In this document: piece by piece, positions 14,168 to 22,151 of the stretch
Numbering within the stretch: position 1 is the stretch's first letter
How the letters are laid out: every line of letters starts with the position of its first letter
NCBI GenBank assembly: GCA_017473955.1
Contig: JAFUIK010000017.1
Location: forward strand, 1-40,422
DNA: 40,422 nt
Direction of reading: 5' to 3'
DNA from: Ruminococcus sp.
Lineage (GTDB): Bacteria > Bacillota > Clostridia > Oscillospirales > Acutalibacteraceae
Notes under the pieces: generated by a model
Told to the model about the DNA's origin: nothing
Database searches by the model: none
The model's input: the letters and a program-made list of their open reading frames with translations, nothing else
Translations under genes and position numbers: made by a program

Positions 14168-15565
14168 ATGGTATTTTCAAGCTTGCTGTTTTTATTCATG
14201 TACCTGCCTGTAGTTTTGCTGATATACTACGCGGTACCGTATAAATTCCGCAACCTGTTTTTGTTCTTTGCAAATCTGGTTTTCTACGGCTGGGGTGAAC
14301 CTGTCTATGTATGCTTGATGCTGTTTTCGACCGTTTTAGACTACACCTGTGGTCACTTCATCGACAAATACCGCCTTAGTAACAAAAGAGTTGCTAAGGC
14401 GTGGGTTATTGTATCCGTATGTGTCAACTTAGGACTTTTAGGCTTCTTCAAGTATGCCGGCTTTATCACGGATACACTCAACGCTATTCCGTTCTTCTCG
14501 CTACCGTCAATCGAAGTTCCGCTTCCAATAGGCATCAGTTTCTACACTTTCCAGACTATGTCTTATTCAATTGACGTTTACAGAGGTGATGCTCCTGTTC
14601 AACGTAACATCATCACTTTCGGTACATACGTTGCACTTTTCCCACAGCTTATCGCGGGCCCTATCGTTCGATACAAGGACATTGCATATCAGCTTGACCA
14701 CAGAAAAGAAACCCTTAATGATTTCACTAAAGGCGTAAAGCTTTTCTGCATCGGTCTTGGTAAAAAGGTTCTGCTCGCTAACCAGATGGGTCTTATGTGG
14801 GACCAAATCCGTGAGTCAGGCGAAGTTAACGGCTGGCTCGGTAGTTTAGTTGGAATTATCGGCTATGCGTTTCAGATTTACTTTGACTTCTCGGGTTATT
14901 CGGATATGGCATGCGGTCTTGGTAATATGCTTGGTTTCGAATTCTTAAAGAACTTCGACTATCCATATATTTCAAAGACCATCACCGAGTTCTGGCGTAG
15001 ATGGCACATTTCGCTTGGCACTTGGTTTAGGGAGTACGTTTACATTCCGCTTGGAGGCAACCGTAAGGGTGTGTTCCGTCAAATTATAAATCTGCTTATC
15101 GTGTGGTTCTTAACAGGCTTCTGGCACGGTGCATCATACAACTTCATTTTGTGGGGTCTTTATTTCGGTGTTATCCTTATCATCGAAAAATTCATCCTCA
15201 AAAAATGGCTCGATAAAGCCCCTACATTTGTTCAGTACATCTACTCATTACCGCTGATTTTGTTCGGCTGGGTAATTTTCTACTTTGTTGATTTTTCTGA
15301 ACTATGGCAGTTTGTGTGCTCAATGTTTGCTTTCTCCGGCCCAGTTATCGGCGAGGCTGCATTGTCTACTACTATCTCTTACTTACCGCTTCTTATTATT
15401 GCAGGCATCTCTTCAACTCCGCTTGCACTTAATATCCACAACAAGATTAAAAACAGCACACTTAAAATTGTTATCGACACCGTGTTCTGTGTAGCTATAC
15501 TTTTAACTTGCACAGCATCCCTTGTTAACCAGAGCTACAACCCATTCTTATACTTCAGATTCTAA
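14168..15565 (+). CDS. MBOAT-family O-acyltransferase (AlgI/DltB/PatA-like), first copy
   Basis: 465 residues from the ATG at 14168 (AAAGGAGG 7 nt upstream; an ATG 27 nt earlier has no site). Polytopic membrane enzyme with the AlgI-type signatures PIGISFYTFQTMSYSIDVYRG (start near 120), FPQLIAGPIVRYKDI, YFDFSGYSDMACGLG (238-252), FWRRWHISLG and the catalytic His320 in GFWHGASYNF. MBOATs of this group pass acyl (usually acetyl) groups from a cytoplasmic donor across the membrane to extracellular polysaccharide or peptidoglycan. It is co-transcribed with the DHHW protein 17 nt downstream, the usual second-step partner. Which polymer is modified is not shown by the context. Confidence 0.93.
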   Translation: MVFSSLLFLFMYLPVVLLIYYAVPYKFRNLFLFFANLVFYGWGEPVYVCLMLFSTVLDYTCGHFIDKYRLSNKRVAKAWVIVSVCVNLGLLGFFKYAGFITDTLNAIPFFSLPSIEVPLPIGISFYTFQTMSYSIDVYRGDAPVQRNIITFGTYVALFPQLIAGPIVRYKDIAYQLDHRKETLNDFTKGVKLFCIGLGKKVLLANQMGLMWDQIRESGEVNGWLGSLVGIIGYAFQIYFDFSGYSDMACGLGNMLGFEFLKNFDYPYISKTITEFWRRWHISLGTWFREYVYIPLGGNRKGVFRQIINLLIVWFLTGFWHGASYNFILWGLYFGVILIIEKFILKKWLDKAPTFVQYIYSLPLILFGWVIFYFVDFSELWQFVCSMFAFSGPVIGEAALSTTISYLPLLIIAGISSTPLALNIHNKIKNSTLKIVIDTVFCVAILLTCTASLVNQSYNPFLYFRF

Positions 15566-15582
15566 CCGAAAGGAGCTTTAAA

Positions 15583-16722
15583 ATGAAGAAAGTGTGTAAA
15601 CATTTACCTACTATCATTTTCATCGCGTTTATTTTTGCGATGACAATACTTTTCTTCGCTCTCCCTAAAAAGGATTATAGCTCCTCTGAAAAACGCTATC
15701 TGTCAAAGTTTCCGACTTTGACGGTTGATACATTTTTCAGCGGTGAATTTGGCGAAGACTTTGAAACTTACCTTTCTGACCACACAGCATTCCGTAATTT
15801 CTGGGTAGGACTTAGCTCGTACTACAATTATTCGCTTGGCAATCCGCTGTCTAACGGCATTTACAACTGCCAGGACGGCTATCTTTTAAATGACCCGCCT
15901 AAAACCGACAGACTGCTTATAAACATTGACGTTATGAGCGAATTTGCTAAAACAAATAACCTACCAACAGCATTTGTTTTAGCTCCGTCAACTGGCTATG
16001 TGTGCTCTGATGTTCTACCAAACAAGCACATCGTTTATCACGATGATGAGCTTTTTGCTGATGTTTCAACCGCATTAGCTGAAAACGATATCGAGTTTGT
16101 TGATTTACGTGATAGCTTTAAAGAAGCTCACAAAAACGGCACTCAAGTTTACTACAAAACTGACCACCACTGGACAGCACAGGGTGCGTATCTTGCGTAT
16201 TGTGATTTAGCTAAAACTCTTAACTTTGAAGCTAAAAGCAAAAATGAGTACAAAATCGACAGCTACCCTGATTTTTACGGCACAACCTACTCATCCTCTG
16301 GCTTCTGGTTCAACGAAGCTGACAACATTGAGGTATGGAACAGCAACGCTATCAAAAGTGGCGATATAGAGGTTTCTATCACCGACAACGGCGAAACTAT
16401 AACACACGATTCGCTGTTCTTCCTTGACAACTTAAAGGATGACGACAAGTACCCTGTTTACCTTGACGGCAACCATCCGTACACTGTCATTAAAAACAAT
16501 GCAGTAAAAGACGGCGAAAAGCTACTTGTTATCAAAGACAGCTTTGCTCATTCGCTCGTTCCGTTCTTAGCTGACCACTACAGTGAAATCACAATGCTCG
16601 ATATGCGTTACTACAAACAAAGTGTAAGCGAGCTGATAAAAAACGGAGATTTTGACAAGCTTTTATTCATCTACAGCGTTGATAACTTAGGCTCTGACAC
16701 CGACATCGCTTGGCTTGAGTAA
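15583..16722 (+). CDS. DHHW-family (AlgX/AlgJ-like) membrane-anchored acyl-transfer partner, first copy
   Basis: 379 residues. One N-terminal signal anchor (IIFIAFIFAMTILFFALP) puts the rest outside the cell. The SGNH-like fold carries the family motif TDHHWTAQGAY with Asp194-His195-His196-Trp197, and a KDSFAHSLVPFL segment near the C-terminus in the place of the GDSF serine block of AlgX/AlgJ. In alginate and related systems these proteins take the acyl group from the MBOAT and place it on the polysaccharide. It starts 17 nt after the MBOAT gene with AAAGGAG before the ATG, so the two form an operon that ends at a long terminator. Confidence 0.9.
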   Translation: MKKVCKHLPTIIFIAFIFAMTILFFALPKKDYSSSEKRYLSKFPTLTVDTFFSGEFGEDFETYLSDHTAFRNFWVGLSSYYNYSLGNPLSNGIYNCQDGYLLNDPPKTDRLLINIDVMSEFAKTNNLPTAFVLAPSTGYVCSDVLPNKHIVYHDDELFADVSTALAENDIEFVDLRDSFKEAHKNGTQVYYKTDHHWTAQGAYLAYCDLAKTLNFEAKSKNEYKIDSYPDFYGTTYSSSGFWFNEADNIEVWNSNAIKSGDIEVSITDNGETITHDSLFFLDNLKDDDKYPVYLDGNHPYTVIKNNAVKDGEKLLVIKDSFAHSLVPFLADHYSEITMLDMRYYKQSVSELIKNGDFDKLLFIYSVDNLGSDTDIAWLE

Positions 16723-16741
16723 TTTAATACAGATACAAAAG

Positions 16742-16790
16742 TGGCATGCCTCCCTAAGTAATACTTAGGGAGGCATGCCATTTTCTTTAT
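16742..16790. terminator. Bidirectional terminator between two MBOAT operons
   Basis: A perfect inverted repeat (TGGCATGCCTCCCTAAGTA, 16742-16760, and its complement to 16780), followed by TTTTCTTTAT on the plus side and a T-rich tract on the minus side. Confidence 0.85.
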
Positions 16791-16843
16791 CAAATTGTTC
16801 CTAAATGCATGCGTGAGTTGGTAACACAATATAAAATATAGGA

Positions 16844-17905
16844 TTATTCAAAGATAGAATCATATGGGTATTCAGTATAAAACGAATACACACTTTGAAA
16901 ATAATCCTCACAATTTTCTTTTGTCAAGAGAAATTCCTCATTTTTCATGCATTTCAAAATCCTTGAGTTTATTTCCTCACTGTAATGTGCATAGTCTTTA
17001 TAGTTACTAAGATCACACACTGTTTCAAAATCGGACACAAAAGAGTATAGGTGTATGTTGTCAAATTCAAGCATCATGTTAATGGCTAATTCTTGGGCAA
17101 CGAGTTGGCGTTTCAAAGTGCCTTCGCGGCACAACGAATCCCAATATATGATACTGTTTTGCGGCAGAAACAAATAGAATTGAATGTTTGGGTTTTCTTC
17201 AACAGTTTTCAATACATTTTGTTCAATCGTTGCACAGATATGTTCTCGATCTTCTTCTGTAAATGCTTGTTCAGGAGCAATTTTTTCACGACGGTTGTAT
17301 GCAGAAAGTACAGCTTCTTTACCAAACGTATACTCATCGTTCCAGTTGGCATATTCATCTTGTGTTGTAGAGGGAATGTTGCGGAACGTTCGCGAAGCTA
17401 CCGGTAATGAATGGGAAAAAAGTACATCCTTATTAAAGATATATTGTACATCATTCCACGCATTATCGTCATACAAATAATCAGGATAATCCTCATACTC
17501 CAAATAGTCTTTATCGTTCCAAATATAGCTTAAATCCAAGCTTCGAATTATTAGTTTCAAATTTGGTTGGTAGTCAATTGTACGTTTTATAAATTGATCA
17601 ATCTCCAAATATGATGCACCGGAAAACGGAACCTTAATTGATGTAACTCCAAATAATTGATCAAACTCAGAAGCTTTGAAATTTTCAGTCATCGAAGTGC
17701 CAGTGATCATAGCATCATATGAGAAATTACGTGCAATTCCATCATTATAATATCGCTCGTTGATTCCATGTAAAACGTATCGTTGATGTTCAAAAGGTGC
17801 ATGGTAGTGAAAAAATGGATCAAACACAATGGTGAACCCACCCGCAATAACCAATAAAGATAGCGTGATGCACAGCATAAAAATACCCATTTTTTTAAAG
17901 GTCAC
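16844..17905 (-). CDS. SGNH-like membrane-anchored protein, partner of the second MBOAT
   Basis: 353 residues from the GTG at 17905 (AAAGGAG 8 nt upstream); the GTG at 17914 overlaps the site. N-terminal membrane anchor (GIFMLCITLSLLVIAGGFTIV) then an extracellular domain. ITGTSMTENF contains Ser71 in the SGNH block I position, and SNYKDYAHYSEEINSRIL near residue 315 supplies the Asp-x-x-His of block V, so the catalytic dyad is probably intact. It is the last gene of an operon with the MBOAT gene 17 nt upstream. It does not carry the DHHW motif and is not a close relative of the DHHW proteins here. A role in polysaccharide O-acylation is inferred from the pairing. Base composition looks lower in GC than the first MBOAT pair. 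Confidence 0.82.
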   Translation of the reverse strand: MTFKKMGIFMLCITLSLLVIAGGFTIVFDPFFHYHAPFEHQRYVLHGINERYYNDGIARNFSYDAMITGTSMTENFKASEFDQLFGVTSIKVPFSGASYLEIDQFIKRTIDYQPNLKLIIRSLDLSYIWNDKDYLEYEDYPDYLYDDNAWNDVQYIFNKDVLFSHSLPVASRTFRNIPSTTQDEYANWNDEYTFGKEAVLSAYNRREKIAPEQAFTEEDREHICATIEQNVLKTVEENPNIQFYLFLPQNSIIYWDSLCREGTLKRQLVAQELAINMMLEFDNIHLYSFVSDFETVCDLSNYKDYAHYSEEINSRILKCMKNEEFLLTKENCEDYFQSVYSFYTEYPYDSIFE

Positions 17906-17922
17906 AAAAAACACTCCTTTAC

Positions 17923-19383
17923 TTAAAAGTTAAAGTACAAAAATGTGCTCACGCCCGAGAAGGACATAATACAAAGTGTCAAGAGAACGGAAATCATCAT
18001 AGTTGTAGAGAACTTCGGCTTTAGAGTTTGCACCCGTTCATAAACATTCTTCATACCAAGAGTGGCAATTAACGATAAGATTATATATCCAATAAGGATT
18101 AAATGATTGTATTCTCTTACAATGGATATCGCATAGGAAATAATGTTCCATTCAGCAGATAAGAAACTATTTACCAGTTCTGGATGAATTCCGCCAGAGA
18201 TATTACCACCAGCGATGACTTGAATGATGTATACCGCATCCCCTATAGAGTCAGCTCTAAAGAAAATCCACATCAAATTGACAAATGAAAACGTAATAAT
18301 CCAGTTTAGCACTGGATGTAACTTATCTAAGCGAATTTTGTTGTGACGCGAGATGATACAGAACAGACCGTGGCATACTCCCCAAAAGATAAACGTCCAG
18401 TTTGCACCATGCCAGATGCCGCTTATCAAGTAAACGATCATCATATTTAAATATGTTCTAAAGACACCCTTGCGGTTTCCACCAAGTGGTATATAGATAT
18501 ATTTTTTGAAGAAACGGGTCAATGTCATATGCCAACGGTTCCAAAAGTCATTGATTGTTAGTGCTTTGTATGGAGAATTGAAGTTTAGAGGCAAATCAAT
18601 ATTCATCATCTTACCCATACCTATAGCCATATCTGAATAACCGCTAAAATCAAAATAGATTTGAATAGTATAGCAAAGAGTTACAATTAAAGCATTTATA
18701 CTATCCAGTTCATACAAATTGGCATATCCCCAATTAACAGCGTTGCCCATCATATCGGCTATAAGCACTTTCTTTGACAGGCCGAGAGTAAATGCAAACA
18801 ATCCTTTTGAGAAATTATCCCATCTAAAAGACTTTTTTGATTTATCTTCAAATTGTGGCACCAGCTCGTCATGTGTGACAATAGGACCAGCGACTAGCTG
18901 AGGAAAATACGTAACAAAACACGCATAATCAATAATATTATATTGGGGAACATCACCTTTATAAGAGTCAATAACGAAAGATAACTGTTGGAAAGTAAAA
19001 AAGCTGATACCTAAAGGAAGAACAATATGCATCAAGGTAAAATCCGTCTTAAACAGAGCATTAATATTTTCTATAAAAAAGTCATAGTACTTAAAATAAA
19101 ATAGTGCGGCCACATTGATAACAATTGCTGTCGCGGCAATTGTTCGTTTGATGACAATACGATCTTTGTATTTGTTTATGTACTTGTATGCTACATAATT
19201 CATAACAATGCTGGCGATCATAATAAGAAGGTAGTACGCATTAAAATATCCGTAAAACCATAAAGACATGATCAACACAAATATCATTGCAAGACGATAC
19301 AATTTGAAGTGGTTAAGCGAAAAATATCCAACTATAACCAAAGGAAGAAATAATAACAAAAAAATATACGAATTAAAAAGCAT
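17923..19383 (-). CDS. MBOAT-family O-acyltransferase, second copy
   Basis: 486 residues from the ATG at 19383 (AAGGAA 9 nt upstream). Polytopic membrane protein with PLGISFFTFQQLSFVIDSYKG, YFPQLVAGPIVTHDEL, YFDFSGYSDMAIGMGKMM (243-260), FWNRWHMTLTRFF and catalytic His325 in GIWHGANWTF. It is the same family as the protein at 14168-15565 but clearly diverged, so it is not a recent duplicate. Operon with the SGNH protein downstream; convergent with the first MBOAT operon across a shared terminator. Probably modifies a different acceptor or polymer, which is inference. Confidence 0.92.
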   Translation of the reverse strand: MLFNSYIFLLLFLPLVIVGYFSLNHFKLYRLAMIFVLIMSLWFYGYFNAYYLLIMIASIVMNYVAYKYINKYKDRIVIKRTIAATAIVINVAALFYFKYYDFFIENINALFKTDFTLMHIVLPLGISFFTFQQLSFVIDSYKGDVPQYNIIDYACFVTYFPQLVAGPIVTHDELVPQFEDKSKKSFRWDNFSKGLFAFTLGLSKKVLIADMMGNAVNWGYANLYELDSINALIVTLCYTIQIYFDFSGYSDMAIGMGKMMNIDLPLNFNSPYKALTINDFWNRWHMTLTRFFKKYIYIPLGGNRKGVFRTYLNMMIVYLISGIWHGANWTFIFWGVCHGLFCIISRHNKIRLDKLHPVLNWIITFSFVNLMWIFFRADSIGDAVYIIQVIAGGNISGGIHPELVNSFLSAEWNIISYAISIVREYNHLILIGYIILSLIATLGMKNVYERVQTLKPKFSTTMMISVLLTLCIMSFSGVSTFLYFNF

Positions 19384-19441
19384 ACAACACACTTCCTTTT
19401 ATTTTTGCCAAAGTGATACTACTGCAACATATTCCATATTT

Positions 19442-19470
19442 ATTATAACGAAAACGCTCAAAATGTTCAA
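19442..19470 (-). promoter_or_regulatory. Promoter of the second MBOAT operon
   Basis: -35 TTGAAC (19465-19470), 17-nt spacer, -10 TATAAT (19442-19447) on the minus strand. Confidence 0.7.
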
Positions 19471-19675
19471 GTATATGTGACAAGGCTTGAGCCTATCCAA
19501 AATAATATTAAAATCTTACTAAAAAACATAAACAACTTTTTTCAAAATTTCACGTGGTGCTTCAATATTGCAACACCTCAACCATCGAAAAAGTTCAGTT
19601 TATACTCAATATCATTAAACAAAGAAATAGCATTTCTAACAATCATAAAGATTTTATTAATTACCCTAAAAGAAT

Positions 19676-19703
19676 ACAAGCTCCGCTGTAACAGCGAGCT
19701 TGT
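19676..19703. terminator. Orphan hairpin in the 19471-20007 gap
   Basis: ACAAGCT-c-CGCTGT and ACAGCG-AGCTTGT form a 13-bp stem with one bulge; on the minus strand it is followed by ATTCTTTTAGGG. It would fit the 3' end of the decayed minus-strand gene at 19890-20004. No intact gene lies on either side. Confidence 0.45.
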
Positions 19704-19763
19704 AATAAAATCCGACTTGCTTTCATTGTAAAATTTGATTAAACCTAAAGAGAATTAAATCAC

Positions 19764-19804
19764 AGCTCCCCTGACGAACAAAATCTCATCAGAGGAGCTT
19801 TTTG
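19764..19804 (+). terminator. Orphan hairpin with T-run
   Basis: AGCTCC-c-CTGA pairs with TCAG-a-GGAGCT around a 14-nt loop and is followed by TTTTTGG on the plus strand. There is no supportable plus-strand gene upstream (19471-19763 is A/T-rich without protein-like sequence), so it may be the end of a lost gene or of an unrecognised RNA. Confidence 0.45.
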
Positions 19805-19889
19805 GCAAGTTCTATAGTTTAATTGCGTGTCGAATTTTGTTATTACAGTCACCCATAGAAACCGCTACATATCTTTCCGTTTTGTTTTA

Positions 19890-20004
19890 CTAAAAATCAC
19901 CGTAGAAACTGTTTCGTCAATGGGTTAAATACAAGTCTAGTGGTTTTGCATCATCAGACGGATAACCCATAACAATTAACGTAACAGTCCCTAACTTTCG
20001 CCTA
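19890..20004 (-). pseudogene. C-terminal remnant of a nitroreductase-family gene
   Basis: On the minus strand, directly after the Nudix gene stop, about 115 nt read as the end of a nitroreductase. One frame gives VTLIVMGYPSDDAKPLD, the conserved beta-strand plus GYPxxxAKP block of the family. After two small frame changes it gives PL, ETV and YGDF followed by a stop, matching the common C-terminal PLxETVFYGDF. One base seems lost between ETV and YGDF (the F codon). The N-terminal three quarters, with the FMN-binding Arg and Ser, are gone. I infer a deletion that joined the Nudix gene end to this stub, followed by decay. Confidence 0.55.
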
Positions 20005-20007
20005 AAA

Positions 20008-20700
20008 TTACTTAAGCTTTGAGATATTAGCTCTAGCCTTTTTGATAACTCTAAGGTCATTATCGTAGGTACATTTGTTATGCACATCGTATAAGTCAAC
20101 CCAGATGTAGGAGTCGATTTCCTCTTTCTGCACCTTAACATCCGTTGAGAAAGTCTGTGCCATAAAGAATACAACACGCTTTTTTATTCTGCCAAACGGG
20201 CAATAATCGGAAACTTCTCTAAAGCTGTCAACGATTTCAACATCCAAGCCTGTTTCCTCTTTAATCTCTCTGATAGCGGTTTCTTCCTCGGTTTCGCCCT
20301 TTTCGACGTGACCTTTCGGGAAGCTCCAGTATCTTCCGTTGTGGTTCTTAACAAGGAGCACCTTGTAGTTATCCTCGTTTGCCTTGTGGATAATAATCGC
20401 ACCACAAGACTTTTCATATAGGCAGTGAAGCGATTTAATCTCTACATTTCTCAAAGAGCTTAGTCGCTCTCTGATTTCAGGCTCATAGAATATCTCGCCC
20501 TCGGGAGCAACAATACACTTTTGCTCTCCGCTACTAAGAGTTGCAACGGCAATAACCACGCCACGCAAAAATTCGTACACTCTTTTTCTGCTGATAACAT
20601 ATGTGCTTACGTTATTAATACCTTCAGCACTTGAGTAGCCTGAATACAAGCCGTCGCTAATCTCGCCGTAAACATTAACTCTAACCTTTTTTGCCAGCAT
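20008..20700 (-). CDS. Nudix hydrolase with N-terminal pyrophosphatase-like domain
   Basis: 230 residues; AAAGGAGGTG lies 8 nt before the ATG. Residues 98-225 are a Nudix domain: the box GHVEKGETEEETAIREIKEE followed by TGL (130-152) keeps every G, E and REUxEExG position, so Mg2+-dependent cleavage of a nucleoside-diphosphate-linked substrate is expected. Residues 1-95 resemble part of a family I inorganic pyrophosphatase (VYEFLRGVVIAVATLSSGEQ, then CIVAPEGEIFYEPEIRERL, like the EEFxGxVIAI...VVAPEG region), but the metal-binding Asp cluster of the enzyme is not visible. The domain may therefore be structural or regulatory. It is second in an operon with the DHHW protein gene 23 nt upstream. 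Confidence 0.85.
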   Translation of the reverse strand: MLAKKVRVNVYGEISDGLYSGYSSAEGINNVSTYVISRKRVYEFLRGVVIAVATLSSGEQKCIVAPEGEIFYEPEIRERLSSLRNVEIKSLHCLYEKSCGAIIIHKANEDNYKVLLVKNHNGRYWSFPKGHVEKGETEEETAIREIKEETGLDVEIVDSFREVSDYCPFGRIKKRVVFFMAQTFSTDVKVQKEEIDSYIWVDLYDVHNKCTYDNDLRVIKKARANISKLK

Positions 20701-20723
20701 GCCGTTACACCTCCTTTTATAAT

Positions 20724-21938
20724 TTAGTCAAACAGTGTTCTGATTCTGTCAACCTGTATAGCTGTGTTAGCCGCCATAATATTGTTGACAAACATTACTT
20801 CATCAATACCATTTTGAATGCAGTAAGATTTGAGATTATCGTCAAAATATCTAAAGTCAATTACGTGGACTTCTTCGTAGTTAGCTGTGAGATACGGTAC
20901 AAATGCGTTACCGTAGGACTCTTTTATTACTGCGATTTTCTTTCCGTTTGAAAGCTCATTGTTGTGCTCAACAAACAGCGAGCAGTCGCCCCAAATAAAT
21001 GCACCGTATGTATACGGGCCTGCGGATGCCCCATCGTAGTAAACAGTTGTTTCATACGGCTCATCGCCTGAGCTTTCGGTACGCATAGCATATGTGCTAT
21101 ATGGGAAACTCCAGTAATGCACAGTGTCTAAGTTCTCGTAAAGACTACCATCACAGTCAATAAGCGAACCCTCGTAACCATCAATTGTGTTCTCAGTACA
21201 AACAGCAAGGTCTAAAACCTTCTGGTTAGTCTGCTCACAGAAAGCCTTGTAAGCGTAATATCCGCCAAGACCTGTCCAGTGGTGGTCAGTGTTGAAGTAG
21301 ATATACTCACTCGCATGAGCTGATAATTCATTGTAGCAGTTGATAGGAACTACATCCTCTGTGTAACTGCTATAAATCATTTTAATATTTTCAGCCTGAG
21401 AAGTTGACTGAACTGTACCGTCTTGAATCAAGCGTCTTGGAATACCGAACTCAACGTGACTCGGAATAACCATATTGTAAACTGTAATGTCAGAGCCAAC
21501 CTGCTTCTTGAACTCGCTGATGCAATCAGCGTAGTCTTGAGCTGAGCTTTCACTTCCTGAAAAAAGCTCATAAGCTGCTTTGTCATAGATATAAACAGCA
21601 CTGTTCATCGACGACGGATAGCCCTCGATTGACTTATCATCAGGGATATTCGGTTCGTTGAATGTAAGAGTGTCTGTGTTATTAGCAGCACTTGAAACTG
21701 CAACTGTAGGAGCAGTAGTCTCCTCGGTTTTGTCATCACCGCCGATGTTAAAAATAGCTTTAACACCGAGTACCAACAGTGTGACAACAAGTATCACAAT
21801 GAGGAGCATAACACCGACGATAGTTGCTCGTCTTACAAAAAGCTTTTTCTTTCTTCGTTTTTCTCTTTCCAAAGCACGGCGAGCATTTCTACGCTCGATA
21901 TACGCTTTGTCTTCATAAAAGTCGAAATCGTAGTCCAA
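20724..21938 (-). CDS. DHHW-family membrane-anchored protein, second copy
   Basis: 404 residues from the TTG at 21938, chosen because AAGGAGGAG sits 6 nt upstream; the ATG at 21992 lies at or before the predicted transcription start. Residues 1-37 are cytoplasmic and highly basic (ERRNARRALEREKRRKKK), residues 38-60 a membrane anchor, and the remainder extracellular. The motif FNTDHHWTGLGGYYAY has Asp218-His219-His220-Trp221; VIKESYGNAFVPYL near the C-terminus replaces the KDSF block (Glu-Ser-Tyr). Family members are O-acyl transfer partners of MBOATs. No MBOAT gene is directly linked, so it may work with one of the two nearby copies, or have diverged to another envelope role. Confidence 0.85.
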   Translation of the reverse strand: MDYDFDFYEDKAYIERRNARRALEREKRRKKKLFVRRATIVGVMLLIVILVVTLLVLGVKAIFNIGGDDKTEETTAPTVAVSSAANNTDTLTFNEPNIPDDKSIEGYPSSMNSAVYIYDKAAYELFSGSESSAQDYADCISEFKKQVGSDITVYNMVIPSHVEFGIPRRLIQDGTVQSTSQAENIKMIYSSYTEDVVPINCYNELSAHASEYIYFNTDHHWTGLGGYYAYKAFCEQTNQKVLDLAVCTENTIDGYEGSLIDCDGSLYENLDTVHYWSFPYSTYAMRTESSGDEPYETTVYYDGASAGPYTYGAFIWGDCSLFVEHNNELSNGKKIAVIKESYGNAFVPYLTANYEEVHVIDFRYFDDNLKSYCIQNGIDEVMFVNNIMAANTAIQVDRIRTLFD

Positions 21939-21980
21939 TTTTGCTCCTCCTTTTTTTACACGAATAAAAACACACACTAC

Positions 21981-22009
21981 ATTATAATACAAAATAAGAT
22001 TTTATACAA
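21981..22009 (-). promoter_or_regulatory. Promoter of the DHHW-Nudix operon
   Basis: -35 TTGTAT (22004-22009), 17-nt spacer, -10 TATAAT (21981-21986) on the minus strand. The start near 21974 favours the TTG at 21938 as start codon. Confidence 0.65.
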
Positions 22010-22043
22010 CAAAAACTTTTATAAATGTGACAATTTCCTGATT

Positions 22044-22077
22044 TTTCAGGCATTTTTTGCATCAAAGATGCCTGAAA
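22044..22077. promoter_or_regulatory. Perfect inverted repeat between divergent promoters
   Basis: TTTCAGGCAT (22044-22053) and ATGCCTGAAA (22068-22077), 10-bp arms with a 14-nt loop that itself contains GCATC...GATGC. It lies 34 nt from the -35 of the DHHW-Nudix operon and 12 nt from the -35 of the aminotransferase-trpS operon. It could be an operator for both, or a hairpin insulating the two. Confidence 0.5.
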
Positions 22078-22089
22078 CGCTCAATTTTG

Positions 22090-22118
22090 TTGCAAATTTT
22101 GCATATATATGTTAGAAT
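22090..22118 (+). promoter_or_regulatory. Promoter of the aminotransferase-trpS operon
   Basis: -35 TTGCAA (22090-22095), 17-nt spacer, -10 TAGAAT (22113-22118). Confidence 0.6.
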
Positions 22119-22151
22119 ATTTTATTAGTTTAACTTAGAAAGGTGATTGAA

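Noticed and set aside
19477..19731. Plus-strand 84-codon ORF
   Set aside because: A/T-rich, no ribosome binding site and no protein-like composition; it overlaps the -35 side of the minus-strand promoter region and an orphan hairpin.
20385..20393. DnaA box in the Nudix gene; possible replication origin signals
   Set aside because: Single site inside a coding sequence with no dnaA, dnaN or AT-rich unwinding region in the window; treated as chance.
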